In this document: positions 44,768 through 53,622 of the stretch, piece after piece
Numbering within the stretch: position 1 is the stretch's first letter
Layout of the letters: each line of letters begins with the position of its first letter
Assembly (NCBI RefSeq): GCF_900107745.1
Contig: NZ_FNRO01000004.1
Location: 248,001 to 312,000 of the forward strand
Source: Variovorax sp. YR216
Lineage (GTDB): Bacteria; Pseudomonadota; Gammaproteobacteria; Burkholderiales; Burkholderiaceae_C
Direction: 5' to 3'
Length of the DNA: 64,000 nucleotides
Notes under the pieces: model-generated
The model's database searches: none
Seen by the model: the letters and a program-made list of their open reading frames with translations, nothing else
Told to the model about the DNA's origin: nothing
Translations under genes and position numbers: made by a program

Positions 44768-46036
44768 TCAGAGCGACTTCCCGGCAGGGTAGTCCGGCTT
44801 CTTGTCGTTGCCCTCGATGTACGGGCTCCACGGCTTGGCCTTGACCGGACCCGGCGTCTTCCACACCACGTTGAACTGGCCGTCGGCCTTGATCTCGCCG
44901 ATGAACACGCTCTTGTGCAGGTGGTGGTTCTTCTCGTCCATCTTCGAGACGATGCCCGACGGTGCGGTGAAGGTTTGGCCGGCCATCGCGGCGATCACCT
45001 TGTCGGTGTCGGTGCTCTTGGCCTTCTCGACCGCCTGCTTCCACATGTGGATGCCGATCCAGGTGGCTTCCATCGGGTCGTTGGTCAGCGGCTTGTCCTT
45101 GTGGCCGGCGATGTTCTTGGCCTTGGCGTAGTCGCTCCACTGCTTGATGAACGCCGTGTTGGTCGGGTTCTTGATGCTCATGAAGTAGTTCCACGCCGCG
45201 AGGTGGCCCACGAGCGGCTTGGTGTCGACGCCGCGCAGCTCTTCCTCGCCGACCGAGAAGGCGACGACCGGCACGTCTTTGGCCTTCAGGCCGGCATTGC
45301 CGAGTTCCTTGTAGAAGGGCACGTTGGAGTCGCCGTTGATGGTCGAGACCACCGCCGTCTTGCCGCCGGCCGAGAACTTCTTGATGTCGGCCACGATGGT
45401 CTGGTAATCGCTGTGGCCGAAGGGGGTGTACTTCTCGTCGATGTCCTTGTCGGCCACGCCCTTGCTCTTGAGGTAGGCGCGCAGGATCTTGTTGGTGGTG
45501 CGCGGGTACACGTAGTCGGTGCCCAGCAGCACCCAGCGCTTCGCACCGCCGCCTTCCTTGCTCATGAGGTAGTCGACTGCCGGGATCGCTTGCTGGTTCG
45601 GCGCGGCGCCAGTGTAGAAGACGTTCTTGCTGAGCTCTTCACCCTCGTACTGCACGGGGTAGAACAGGAGGCCGTTCATCTCCTCGACCACCGGCAGCAC
45701 CGACTTGCGCGAGACCGAGGTCCAGCAACCGAAGATGACGGCGACCTTGTCCTGGCCGAGCAACTGCTTTGTCTTCTCGGCGAAGAGCGGCCAGTTGGAG
45801 GCCGGATCGACCACCACGGGCTCGAGCTTCTTGCCCATCACGCCGCCCTTGGCGTTGATGTCGTCGATGGCCATGAGCACCGTGTCCTTGAGCACGGTTT
45901 CCGAGATCGCCATCGTGCCCGAGAGCGAGTGCAGCACGCCGACCTTGATGGTGTCCTGCGCGAACGCGGGGGCGACCGAAAGACCCGCCAGCGCGACGGC
46001 GGCGGTGAGCGCCTTGAGGGTGAAACGACGTTGCAT
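44768..46036 (-). CDS. urtA: Urea ABC transporter substrate-binding protein UrtA
   Basis: This 422-residue periplasmic protein has a signal peptide (residues 1-27, ending PAFA-QDT) and the Peripla_BP/LivJ-like fold. Characteristic text is KVGVLHSLSGTMAISETVLKD, FGCWTSVSRKSVLPVVEE, YVYPRTTNKILRAYLKSKG and HLAAWNYFMSI, quoted in parts; this pattern separates UrtA/FmdD from amino-acid binders. A strong AGGAGA precedes the ATG. It is the first gene of urtABCDE. An inverted repeat at 46102-46117 may be an operator. Confidence 0.95.
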   Translation of the reverse strand: MQRRFTLKALTAAVALAGLSVAPAFAQDTIKVGVLHSLSGTMAISETVLKDTVLMAIDDINAKGGVMGKKLEPVVVDPASNWPLFAEKTKQLLGQDKVAVIFGCWTSVSRKSVLPVVEEMNGLLFYPVQYEGEELSKNVFYTGAAPNQQAIPAVDYLMSKEGGGAKRWVLLGTDYVYPRTTNKILRAYLKSKGVADKDIDEKYTPFGHSDYQTIVADIKKFSAGGKTAVVSTINGDSNVPFYKELGNAGLKAKDVPVVAFSVGEEELRGVDTKPLVGHLAAWNYFMSIKNPTNTAFIKQWSDYAKAKNIAGHKDKPLTNDPMEATWIGIHMWKQAVEKAKSTDTDKVIAAMAGQTFTAPSGIVSKMDEKNHHLHKSVFIGEIKADGQFNVVWKTPGPVKAKPWSPYIEGNDKKPDYPAGKSL

Positions 46037-46101
46037 GATGAGACCTTCTCCTGTGGTTTGAACGATGGGAGAAGTCTGCGGAAACGGTCACACAGCGGAA
46101 A

Positions 46102-46117
46102 TACGCCGGGTGGCGTA
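46102..46117. promoter_or_regulatory. Inverted repeat upstream of urtA
   Basis: A perfect TACGCC-GGGT-GGCGTA palindrome lies 66 bp upstream of the urtA start, where an operator or activator site is plausible. No sigma-54 promoter could be found in this gap. The binding protein is unknown. Confidence 0.35.
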
Positions 46118-46149
46118 CAGGGTGTTGCTGGCCGGGAAACCGGGAACAG

Positions 46150-46231
46150 CCGCGGAACCGGCTTCGCCGGGCCGCCGGCTGTGCCCCCGGTCGGGGGTGC
46201 CCGAGCCACACGAAGTGGGCAAGGCTGGGGG
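46150..46231 (+). repeat. Dispersed intergenic repeat, copy 4
   Basis: This full-length copy (CCGCGGAACCGGCTTCGCCGG, CCCCCGGTCGGGGG, CCACACGAAGTGGGC, AAGGCTGGGG) begins four bases beyond the lipase stop codon (46236). It separates the lipase gene from the urtA promoter region and is likely to form the 3-prime end of the lipase transcript. Confidence 0.85.
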
Positions 46232-46235
46232 CGAG

Positions 46236-47084
46236 CTAAAAAAACCCTCGCGCGTAGTTGATGGGGGCGTGGTCCGCCAATTCGCGCAGGAGCACCGCCC
46301 CCGGCTTCCACGCATGCTCGGACGCATAGCGCGCCCGGCCTTCGACGCGGTCGGCCTCGATCATGGTCGGGGCCGGATCGTCGACGCATTCGCCGGTGAT
46401 GCAGGTGATGTAGGTCACCGCACCCGCGTGCGCATAGAACGACAGCGCAGGTGGCAGCTGGGTGACCACGTCGCACCCATCCACCAGTCGCACGGCATTG
46501 ATGTGCGCGAGCGTCGCGACGAACTCCGCGTCGCCGACGCGCGGCGAGCCGAGCGTGACGAGCATGTCGGGCTTGAGGACGCTCGCGGCCAGCGTCGCAA
46601 GCGCAGCGCCGAGGCTGTGGCCGGTGAGGATGAGGCGGCTGCGCGACTGCCCCTCGCCCGCGAGCCAGTCCATCAGTTGTGGCAGCACGCCGCGGGTCGC
46701 CTTGGCAAAGCCGGCGTGCACGCGCCCGCCGCTTTCGTGCCATTCGATCTGCTGGGCCTGCAGGTTGGTGACGAGGTGCCGGATCTCGTCCGGCTGCGTG
46801 CCGCGGAACGCGATGAGCGCGGTGCCGTCGCCGCCATGGATCGTCCCGAAGGCGAAAGTCGCGGCATCGCAGAAGAGCCTGGGCGCGGCGAAGCCCGCCC
46901 GCGCGAAGGCCGCGGCCAGGCGCTGCTCCTCGGATTCCGACTGCTCCGCGCGGTAGTACGCGAGGCGCGAAGCCTCGACAGCCCACTGCGTCGGCGTGTA
47001 AAGGCTGCCGTGCTCGAAGAGCGTCTCCTGGCGTTCCGGCGTGTAGAGGGCGGCACGGCTGGCGTCGTAGGCAATCGTGGGCAT
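46236..47084 (-). CDS. Class 3 lipase family protein
   Basis: This 282-residue alpha/beta-hydrolase of the lipase-3 (Rhizomucor-like) family shows the nucleophile elbow LTGHSLGAALATLAA, the conserved LIAFRGTQ oxyanion-region motif and LVTLGSPRVGDAEF with the downstream VRLVDGCDVVTQLPP around the Asp; a His near SEHAWKPG or YAHAGAVTY would complete the triad. No signal peptide is evident, so an intracellular or unusual export route is possible. An esterase gene lies 21 bp upstream on the same strand, probably co-transcribed. Confidence 0.88.
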   Translation of the reverse strand: MPTIAYDASRAALYTPERQETLFEHGSLYTPTQWAVEASRLAYYRAEQSESEEQRLAAAFARAGFAAPRLFCDAATFAFGTIHGGDGTALIAFRGTQPDEIRHLVTNLQAQQIEWHESGGRVHAGFAKATRGVLPQLMDWLAGEGQSRSRLILTGHSLGAALATLAASVLKPDMLVTLGSPRVGDAEFVATLAHINAVRLVDGCDVVTQLPPALSFYAHAGAVTYITCITGECVDDPAPTMIEADRVEGRARYASEHAWKPGAVLLRELADHAPINYARGFF

Positions 47085-47105
47085 GGTGGACTCTTCCCTC
47101 CCGAT

Positions 47106-48155
47106 TCAAGGCGTGCGCTCGCCGGCGCCGAGGCGAAACTGGCGTGCCGCGAAGGCCCACACCAGCTTGCTCGCGTCGGGCCCGGCCGCATCCGTGAACA
47201 ACATGCTGGGGGCACCGCCGCTCCAGGCATGGCCGAGGCCGGCGATCTCGCACAGGGTGACCGCGACACGTCCCCGTCGCGTGAAGTCGGTGATGCGCAT
47301 CGGATGGCGCTTGCCGCGCTGCACCGTGCGCATGGCGCCGGCGCGCGCGCCGGTGGCCACCGCCCAAACCGCCGCAGTGCTGCTGGCGTTGCTGGCGGAC
47401 ACGACGGTGTCGGCATCGCCGTGCAGCACCAGTAGCGGCGGCAGCGTCGCGAAAACCGCCGCGGCGCCCATCGCCTTGCCCACGGCGGTGGCGGGCATCG
47501 GGGGCACGTGCTGCCCGCGCATCGCACCCAGCGCGGTGGCTGGCGACCTGGCCGCGCCCGGCGCGACGCCCGAATGCATCGCCACCGCCTTGAAGCGCAG
47601 CGGATAGCGTGTCGCCAGCAGCGCCGCCATGCTGGCGCCGGCCGACAGTCCGGCAAGCGCGACGCGGTCACGGTCGAGCGGATACAGCATCAGCGCCTGG
47701 TCGATCGCCGCCATGAGCGTGGCGGCTTCCGCATCAGCCTTGCCGGAGCGGCGGTCGTACCAGTTCCAGCAGCCTTGCGCATTGGCGATGCGGTCCTGTT
47801 CGGGGTAGAGCACCATGAAGCCTTCGCGCGCGGCGATGCGGTTCATGCGGGTGCTGATGGCAAAGTCGCGCCCGGTCTGCCCGCAGCCATGGAGCATGAC
47901 CACGAGCGGCAGCTTTTCGCCGAGCTTGAGCTGGAGCTCGGGCGGCCGGTAAAGGTGATAGCGCCGCGCGCCCGCCGGTCCCAGCGCGACGCCGGGCAGC
48001 CAGTCGCCGCGCCCGGGCGGTGGCTTGAGCTGCTTTGCGGCGGCCCGCTGCACCTGGTTGGCGATGCGCTTGCTGCTCCCCAGCGTCGCCTTGGTGAGCG
48101 CCTTCAGGTTGCGCTGGTATGCGCGGGTGAGCGGAGAGATTGCACGGCGGGCCAT
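47106..48155 (-). CDS. PHB depolymerase family esterase
   Basis: This 349-residue alpha/beta-hydrolase of the PhaZ/LpqC-like esterase family shows VVMLHGCGQTGRDFA (oxyanion region), GLSAGASMAALLATRYP (nucleophile Ser), LLVLHGDADTVV (Asp) and IAGLGHAWSGG (His). The N-terminus is basic (RRAISPLTRAYQRNLKALTK) without a clear signal peptide, unlike extracellular depolymerases, so an intracellular esterase is possible. The ATG at 48155 is used; a TTG just before it is less likely. It is followed after 21 bp by the lipase gene. Confidence 0.87.
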   Translation of the reverse strand: MARRAISPLTRAYQRNLKALTKATLGSSKRIANQVQRAAAKQLKPPPGRGDWLPGVALGPAGARRYHLYRPPELQLKLGEKLPLVVMLHGCGQTGRDFAISTRMNRIAAREGFMVLYPEQDRIANAQGCWNWYDRRSGKADAEAATLMAAIDQALMLYPLDRDRVALAGLSAGASMAALLATRYPLRFKAVAMHSGVAPGAARSPATALGAMRGQHVPPMPATAVGKAMGAAAVFATLPPLLVLHGDADTVVSASNASSTAAVWAVATGARAGAMRTVQRGKRHPMRITDFTRRGRVAVTLCEIAGLGHAWSGGAPSMLFTDAAGPDASKLVWAFAARQFRLGAGERTP

Positions 48156-48252
48156 CAATATGCGGCAAGGGTCGTCCGTGCACGGTAGCAGCTTCGAACG
48201 AAGCAGGCTACCCGGACGATTGGCCGATCAGTCCATCCGGTGCGCCGTCGGA

Positions 48253-49170
48253 TCAGTACAGCTCGGGCACGTACATGCTGTCGGGCACCGGATGGCGCAG
48301 GTAGTCCGCATGGCGCTCACGGGCCGGCAGGACCACCGGTGCATGCTCGACCTCCTGGTAGGGAAGCTGGCCCAGCAGGTGGCTGATGCAGTTGAGCCGG
48401 GCCTTCTTCTTGTCGACCGCCTGAACCACCCACCACGGCGCCTCGGGGATGTGCGTGCGGTCGAGCATGATCTCCTTGGCCTTGGTGTATTCCTCCCAGC
48501 GGCGGCGCGATTCGAGGTCCATGGGGCTGAGCTTCCACTGCTTGAGCGGGTCGTGGATCCGGCTCAGGAAGCGCATGTGCTGCTCGTCGTCGGTGATGGA
48601 GAACCAGTACTTGATCAGCTTGATGCCCGAGCGCACCAGCATCCGCTCGAAGTCGGGCACCGTGCGGAAGAACTCCTCGTACTCGTCGTCGGTGCAGAAG
48701 CCCATCACGCGCTCGACGCCGGCGCGGTTGTACCAGCTGCGGTCGAAGAGCACCATCTCGCCGGCCGCGGGCAGATGCGCCACGTAGCGCTGGAAATACC
48801 ACTGGGTGCGTTCACGGTCGTTCGGCGCCGGCAGTGCCGCCACACGCGCCACGCGCGGGTTGAGGCGCTGCGTGATGCGCTTGATCACGCCACCCTTGCC
48901 CGCCGCATCGCGGCCTTCGAACAGGATGACCACCTTCTGCTTGGTGTTCTGCACCCAGTCCTGCAGCTTCACCAGTTCGCCCTGGAGGCGGAACAGCTCC
49001 TTGAAATAGGCCTGCCGCGCCGCCTTGTCGTCGATCTTGCCGGTTTCGAGTTCCTTGATGCTGCGGTCTTCGATCTCGAGCTCGATCTCTTCGTCGTAAC
49101 TGTCGACCAGGTCGCGCGCGATGCGCTGCATGAGTTCTTCCTGGTTACTCAGGATGTCGGGGAGCGTCAT
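48253..49170 (-). CDS. ppk2: Polyphosphate kinase 2 (PPK2)
   Basis: This 305-residue P-loop enzyme transfers phosphate between polyphosphate and nucleotides. Motifs are VILFEGRDAAGKGGVIKRI (Walker A), MVLFDRSWYNRAGVERVMGF (Walker B and lid) and PEAPWWVVQAVDKKKARLNCI, quoted in parts. One full-length domain places it in the class I type that mostly phosphorylates GDP or ADP; which one cannot be read. The ATG at 49170 gives the usual N-terminus; longer frames upstream are not conserved-looking. Confidence 0.94.
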   Translation of the reverse strand: MTLPDILSNQEELMQRIARDLVDSYDEEIELEIEDRSIKELETGKIDDKAARQAYFKELFRLQGELVKLQDWVQNTKQKVVILFEGRDAAGKGGVIKRITQRLNPRVARVAALPAPNDRERTQWYFQRYVAHLPAAGEMVLFDRSWYNRAGVERVMGFCTDDEYEEFFRTVPDFERMLVRSGIKLIKYWFSITDDEQHMRFLSRIHDPLKQWKLSPMDLESRRRWEEYTKAKEIMLDRTHIPEAPWWVVQAVDKKKARLNCISHLLGQLPYQEVEHAPVVLPARERHADYLRHPVPDSMYVPELY

Positions 49171-49336
49171 GGTCCGTCTCTGGGGAAAGGGAATTTCGGC
49201 ATCGTGCGGCGGCCGGATGACAGTCTTGTGACGAAAAGTGAGCCCAATGTGCGTCGTCATCTGGCTGACACATGGCCGAAGGACGATTCCGCGACGCAGC
49301 GCCACGTGGGCCTGCCCCGGGGTGTTGGGATCGACT

Positions 49337-50377
49337 TTGGTACTTCAGGATTGGACGATCGGTGCCTATGGCAGCGATGAGGCGGGACTGATCTGCGGCT
49401 ATCTGTTCGAGGCCGGGGCGGCGCAGCCCGTGCGCGCCGTCGACTCGTCGCAGGCCGCAGAGTGGCTGGCCCGGACTCCCGTGCAGGAGCGCGCGGGGGC
49501 GGAACGCGCATATATGTGGCTGCACTTCAACCTCAGCCATGCACAGGCCGAGCGCTGGCTGATGCGCCACGCGGGCCTGTCCGACGTGTTCTACGAGACG
49601 CTGAAGGACGGGCTGCACTCCACCCGCATCGAGCGCGCGGACGATTCGCTGATCGCAGTCATCAACGACGTGCACTTCGAATTCAGCTTCGAGCCGTCGG
49701 ACATCTCCACCCTCTGGATCAGCGTCGGGCCCCGGCTGGTGGTGACCGCGCGCAGCCAGCCGCTGCGGTCGGTGGACGCGCTGCGCACGGCCGTGAAAGC
49801 CGGCGACGCGCCGAAGTCTTCCACCGAATTGCTCGAACACCTGATGCGGGCGCAGGCGGACGTGCTGGTGAAGATCGTGCGCGATGGAACCGCGCGCATC
49901 GACTCGATCGAGGACGAGCTGCTGGCGGGCCGCCTCGACCACAAGCGGGCACGGCTGGGCACGCTGCGGCGGGTGCTGGTGCGCCTGCAGCGGCTGCTGG
50001 CACCGGAGCCGGCCGCGCTCTTCCGCCTGCTGCAGACCCCGCCGCTGTGGATGTCCGAATCCGACGCCCAGCAGCTCCGCGCCGCGACCGAAGAGTTCTC
50101 GGTGGTGCTGCGCGACATGGGCGCGCTGCAGGAACGCATCAAGCTGCTGCAGGAAGAGATCGCGGCCAACGTGAACGAGGACAACAACCGCAGCCTCTTC
50201 GTGCTGACCGTGGTCACGGTGCTGGCGCTGCCGATCAACATCACGGCGGGCCTGTTCGGCATGAACGTCGGCGGCATCCCGCTGGCCGAGCACAAGCACG
50301 GCTTCTGGATCCTGGTGGGCATCGTGGTCACGTTCACCGCGGTGGCGGCATGGCTGGCTTTCCGCAAAAAGCGCTGA
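49337..50377 (+). CDS. CorA-family metal transporter (ZntB-like)
   Basis: This protein of about 346 residues has a large cytoplasmic alpha/beta domain (QDWTIGAYGSDEAG, VYMWLHFNLSHAQAERWL-like), a long helix (EIAANVNEDNNRSLFVLTVVTV) and two C-terminal transmembrane helices joined by the GMNVGG selectivity loop, the CorA/ZntB hallmark. No ATG fits: GTG 49322 and TTG 49337 are candidates, and GGGA six bases before TTG favours the latter. Zinc or magnesium may be carried; ZntB resemblance in the opening residues suggests zinc. It ends one base before the next start. Confidence 0.86.
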   Translation: MVLQDWTIGAYGSDEAGLICGYLFEAGAAQPVRAVDSSQAAEWLARTPVQERAGAERAYMWLHFNLSHAQAERWLMRHAGLSDVFYETLKDGLHSTRIERADDSLIAVINDVHFEFSFEPSDISTLWISVGPRLVVTARSQPLRSVDALRTAVKAGDAPKSSTELLEHLMRAQADVLVKIVRDGTARIDSIEDELLAGRLDHKRARLGTLRRVLVRLQRLLAPEPAALFRLLQTPPLWMSESDAQQLRAATEEFSVVLRDMGALQERIKLLQEEIAANVNEDNNRSLFVLTVVTVLALPINITAGLFGMNVGGIPLAEHKHGFWILVGIVVTFTAVAAWLAFRKKR

Positions 50378-51259
50378 ATGCGCGGGAAAGTTAAGATTCG
50401 TGACGTGTCATCGATCCTTAATGCCGACCTGCACTGCCATTCCGTGGTCTCGGACGGCACGCTCACACCCGAGGAACTCGCCGCGCGGGCCGCGGCCAAC
50501 GGCGTCGAGCTCTGGGCGTTGACCGACCACGACGAGATCGGCGGCCAGCACCGTGCGGCCGCGGCGGCCCGACAGAACGGCATCAAGTACCTCACCGGCA
50601 CCGAGATTTCGGTCACTTTCGCGGGCGAGACGGTGCACATCGTCGGCCTGGGCTTCGACCCCGAAGACGCGGCCATGAGCGAAGGCCTCTACGACACCCG
50701 CGGCGGACGCGGCAAGCGCGCGCAGGAGATGGCCGAGCAACTGGCCAAGGTCGGCATCCTTGGCGCCTACGAGGGCGCGCTCCGGTTCGTCGGCAACCCG
50801 GAGCTGATCTCGCGCACCCATTTCGCCCGGTTTCTCGTGGAAGGCGGCTATTGCCGCGACACCGCGGAAGTCTTCCGCAAGTACCTGACGGAAGGCAAGC
50901 CCGGCTATGTGCCGCACCGCTGGGCCACGCTGAAGGACGCGGTGACGTGGATCACTGCCGCCAACGGGCTGGCGGTGATCGCGCACCCTGGCCGCTACAA
51001 GTTCACCGCCAACGAGGAATACGCCCTGTTCCTCGAATTCAAGGCGCACGGCGGCAAGGCGATCGAGGTGGTGACCGGCAGCCATACTCCGGCCGAGTAC
51101 GTCGAATACGCCGACAAGGCGCTGGAGTTCGGCTTTGCCGCCTCGCGCGGCAGCGATTTCCACAGCCCCGACGAAAGCCATTGCGACCTGGGCAAGCTCC
51201 CGTGGCTGCCCGGGAACCTCACGCCGGTGTGGGAGCTGCTGGAGCACCGCATCCAGTGA
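50378..51259 (+). CDS. PHP-domain phosphoesterase (RNase AM/YciV-like)
   Basis: This 293-residue metal-dependent enzyme of the polymerase-and-histidinol-phosphatase superfamily has metal-binding motifs DLHCHSVVSDG, LTDHDEIGG, GTEISVT, IAHPGRY and GSDFHSP, all intact. E. coli YciV (RnaAM) degrades short oligonucleotides and 3-prime,5-prime-bisphosphates and matures rRNA; the same role is inferred. It starts directly after the CorA-like gene. Its TGA overlaps the GTG start of the EamA gene. Confidence 0.92.
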   Translation: MRGKVKIRDVSSILNADLHCHSVVSDGTLTPEELAARAAANGVELWALTDHDEIGGQHRAAAAARQNGIKYLTGTEISVTFAGETVHIVGLGFDPEDAAMSEGLYDTRGGRGKRAQEMAEQLAKVGILGAYEGALRFVGNPELISRTHFARFLVEGGYCRDTAEVFRKYLTEGKPGYVPHRWATLKDAVTWITAANGLAVIAHPGRYKFTANEEYALFLEFKAHGGKAIEVVTGSHTPAEYVEYADKALEFGFAASRGSDFHSPDESHCDLGKLPWLPGNLTPVWELLEHRIQ

Positions 51260-52197
51260 GCTCGCTGCCGGGCGGCGCCACTGCCACAAGCCGAATCACC
51301 CGGGACATCGAATCCGAGCGGATCCTCGCCGGGATCGGTCTGGTGCTGCTGGCCGTGGCCTGCTTCGCCACGCTCGACACCGCCACCAAGCTCTCGACCG
51401 CGGCGGTGCCGATCCTCATGGGCGTCTGGGTGCGCTATGCCTTCCAGGCGGTCGCCACCACGCTGGTGCTGCTGCCGCGGCACGGCACCACCCTGCTGCG
51501 CACGCGTCATCCGCGCTACCAGCTGCTGCGCGGCGCACTGCTGCTGGCATCGAGCACGCTGGCCTTCTTGAGCCTGCGCTACATGCCGCTGGCGGAGTTC
51601 ACCTCGATCGTGCTGATCGCGCCGCTCGTGATCACGCTGCTGGCCGCCACCACGCTCAAGGAACAGGTCTCGCCACTGCGCTGGGCGCTGGTGGCGGGCG
51701 GCTTCGTCGGCACGCTCGTGATCCTGCGGCCGGGCGGCGGCGCCTTCAGCTGGGCCGTGCTGCTGCCTATCGGGCTGGTGCTGACCAATGCCTGGTTCCA
51801 GGTGCTGACGAGCAAGCTGGCGCGCACCGAGAACCCGCTCACGATGCACTTCTACACCGGCTGGGTGGGCACCCTGCTGGCCTCGGTCGCGGTGCCCTTC
51901 GCATGGACCGCGCTGCCATCGTGGCAATGGTGGGCGCTCCTGTGCCTGATGGGGCTTATGGGGACGATCGGGCATTTCCTGCTGATCCTGGCCTACCAGC
52001 GCACACCTGCCTCCACGCTCACGCCCTATCTCTACGCACAGATCGCTTTCGCGATGCTGGGCGGCTGGATCATGTTCTCGCAGGTGCCCGACGTCGTCTC
52101 GCTGACCGGCATGGCCTTGATCGCAGTCTGCGGCGCGGCGGGCGCATGGCTCACGGTGCGCGAGCGTCGCGTACCGATCGAGCCGGCGGAGTCTTGA
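51256..52197 (+). CDS. DMT-superfamily transporter (EamA family)
   Basis: This 313-residue inner-membrane protein has ten helices in two EamA repeats. Motifs are GIGLVLLAVACFATLDTATK, VWVRYAFQAVATT, LAEFTSIVLIAPLVITLLAA and PLRWALVAGGFVGTLVILRPG, quoted in parts. The GTG start at 51256 overlaps the PHP stop (GTGA), consistent with coupling. The solute is not deducible; relatives export amino acids and nucleotide-sugar precursors. A decayed repeat copy follows its stop. Confidence 0.88.
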   Translation: MSSLPGGATATSRITRDIESERILAGIGLVLLAVACFATLDTATKLSTAAVPILMGVWVRYAFQAVATTLVLLPRHGTTLLRTRHPRYQLLRGALLLASSTLAFLSLRYMPLAEFTSIVLIAPLVITLLAATTLKEQVSPLRWALVAGGFVGTLVILRPGGGAFSWAVLLPIGLVLTNAWFQVLTSKLARTENPLTMHFYTGWVGTLLASVAVPFAWTALPSWQWWALLCLMGLMGTIGHFLLILAYQRTPASTLTPYLYAQIAFAMLGGWIMFSQVPDVVSLTGMALIAVCGAAGAWLTVRERRVPIEPAES

Positions 52198-52198
52198 C

Positions 52199-52220
52199 CC
52201 CCCCGTTGCTTGCTCACTTC
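52199..52220 (-). repeat. Dispersed intergenic repeat, truncated remnant
   Basis: CCCCCGTTGCTTGCTCACTTCG, two bases after the EamA stop, resembles the first third of the reverse-oriented repeat (CCCCCAGGCTCGCGCACTTCG in copy 5). The hairpin parts are absent. Recognised only by comparison with the five better copies. Confidence 0.45.
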
Positions 52221-52263
52221 GGCAGAATGGTGGGTTCCCGTCGCCCGTCCCCGTCAGGTTTTC

Positions 52264-52899
52264 ATGGCCCAGTACTTCGAAGTCCATCCCGACAACCCCC
52301 AGCAACGCCTTCTGAAGCAGGCTGCGGCCCTCCTCGCCCGCGGCGAGATCGTGGCAGTGCCGACCGACTCCAGCTATGCGCTGGTCTGCCACCTCGACGA
52401 CAAGGACGCCGTCGACCAGTTGCGGCGCATCCGGCAGGTCGACGAGAAGCACCACCTCACGCTGATCTGCCGCGACCTGAGCGAGCTCGCGAACTACGCG
52501 CGCGTGGACAACAAGCAGTACCGGCTGCTGAAGGCCGCGACACCGGGGCCCTACACCTTCATCCTCGAAGCGACGAAGGAAGTCCCGCGCCGCGTGAGCC
52601 ATCCGCAGCGCAAGACCATCGGCCTGCGCGTGCCCGACCACAAGGTGCTCTGCGAGCTGCTCACCCTGCATGGCGAGCCGCTGCTGGCCACGACGCTCAT
52701 CCCCCCCGGCGAGACCCGGGCGATGAACGATGCTGCGCAGATCCGCGAACGCTTCGAGAAACAGATCGGCGCCGTGATCGATTCCGGCGCCTGCCCGTCG
52801 GAGCCCACGACCGTGGTCGACCTCGTGCCCATGGGCACCGGCGGCGAGCCGGTGCTGGTGCGGGAGGGCCGCGGCCCGCTCGCCTTGCTCGGCCTCTGA
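52264..52899 (+). CDS. YciO-type L-threonylcarbamoyladenylate synthase-like protein
   Basis: This 211-residue protein of the Sua5/YrdC/YciO fold shows VAVPTDSSYALVCHLDDKDA, HHLTLICRDLSELA, TPGPYTFILEATKEVPRR and TIGLRVPDH. The ATP- and threonine-site lysine region differs from canonical YrdC (KR..K..S), matching the YciO branch, whose role in t6A synthesis is weak or alternative. Length is typical. It starts 67 bp after the EamA gene. Confidence 0.9.
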   Translation: MAQYFEVHPDNPQQRLLKQAAALLARGEIVAVPTDSSYALVCHLDDKDAVDQLRRIRQVDEKHHLTLICRDLSELANYARVDNKQYRLLKAATPGPYTFILEATKEVPRRVSHPQRKTIGLRVPDHKVLCELLTLHGEPLLATTLIPPGETRAMNDAAQIRERFEKQIGAVIDSGACPSEPTTVVDLVPMGTGGEPVLVREGRGPLALLGL

Positions 52900-52940
52900 G
52901 TCGCCCAAGGGACACACACCCCGTCTGAGACAATTCGCCA

Positions 52941-53612
52941 GTGGACATTTCCAACACCATCCAGACCGTGCTCATCTACGCGCTGCCGGTGATCTTCGCG
53001 ATCACCGTGCACGAGGCCGCGCACGGCTACGTCGCCCGCTATTTCGGCGACAACACCGCCTACGTGCTCGGGCGCGTGACGCTCAACCCGATGAAGCACA
53101 TCGACCCTGTCGGCACCATCCTGATGCCGCTGCTGCTGTTCTTCGCGACTTCGGGCAGCTTCCTCTTCGGCTATGCGAAGCCCGTCCCGGTGAGCTTCGG
53201 CCGGCTGCGCCATCCCAAGCGCGACATGATCTGGGTCGCGCTGGCCGGGCCGGCGGCCAACTTCATCCAGGCGATCCTGTGGGCGCTGTTCTACGTCGCG
53301 CTTGCCGCTTTCGGCGTCAGCGAGCCCTTCTTCCTCAAGATGGCGCAGGGCGGCGTGCTGGTGAACCTCGTGATGTGGGCGTTCAACCTCTTTCCGCTGC
53401 CGCCCCTCGACGGCGGCCGGGTGCTCGCCGGGCTCCTGCCGCGCGGCCGGGCGCAGGAGTTCCTCGCGCGCATCGAGCCTTATGGCTTTTTCATCGTGAT
53501 GGGCCTCGTCCTTGCCGGCGTCGTGAGCACGTACTGGCTGCAGCCGCTGATGGCCATCGGCTACGAAATCGTCAACCTGCTGCTCTCCCCCATCATCGCC
53601 CTGATCCGCTGA
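52941..53612 (+). CDS. Site-2 protease family zinc metalloprotease (M50)
   Basis: This 223-residue membrane protease begins with GTG. The zinc site HEAAH lies in the first transmembrane helix (FAITVHEAAHGYVA) and the third ligand Asp in the NPDG-like PPLDGGRVLAGLLP, with WVALAGPAANFIQA between; about six helices are present. There is no PDZ domain, so it belongs to the short YwhC/FelA-like group rather than RseP. It starts about 40 bp after the YciO gene and ends 10 bp before trpS. Substrates unknown. Confidence 0.92.
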   Translation: MDISNTIQTVLIYALPVIFAITVHEAAHGYVARYFGDNTAYVLGRVTLNPMKHIDPVGTILMPLLLFFATSGSFLFGYAKPVPVSFGRLRHPKRDMIWVALAGPAANFIQAILWALFYVALAAFGVSEPFFLKMAQGGVLVNLVMWAFNLFPLPPLDGGRVLAGLLPRGRAQEFLARIEPYGFFIVMGLVLAGVVSTYWLQPLMAIGYEIVNLLLSPIIALIR

Positions 53613-53622
53613 GTCTCTTCAC

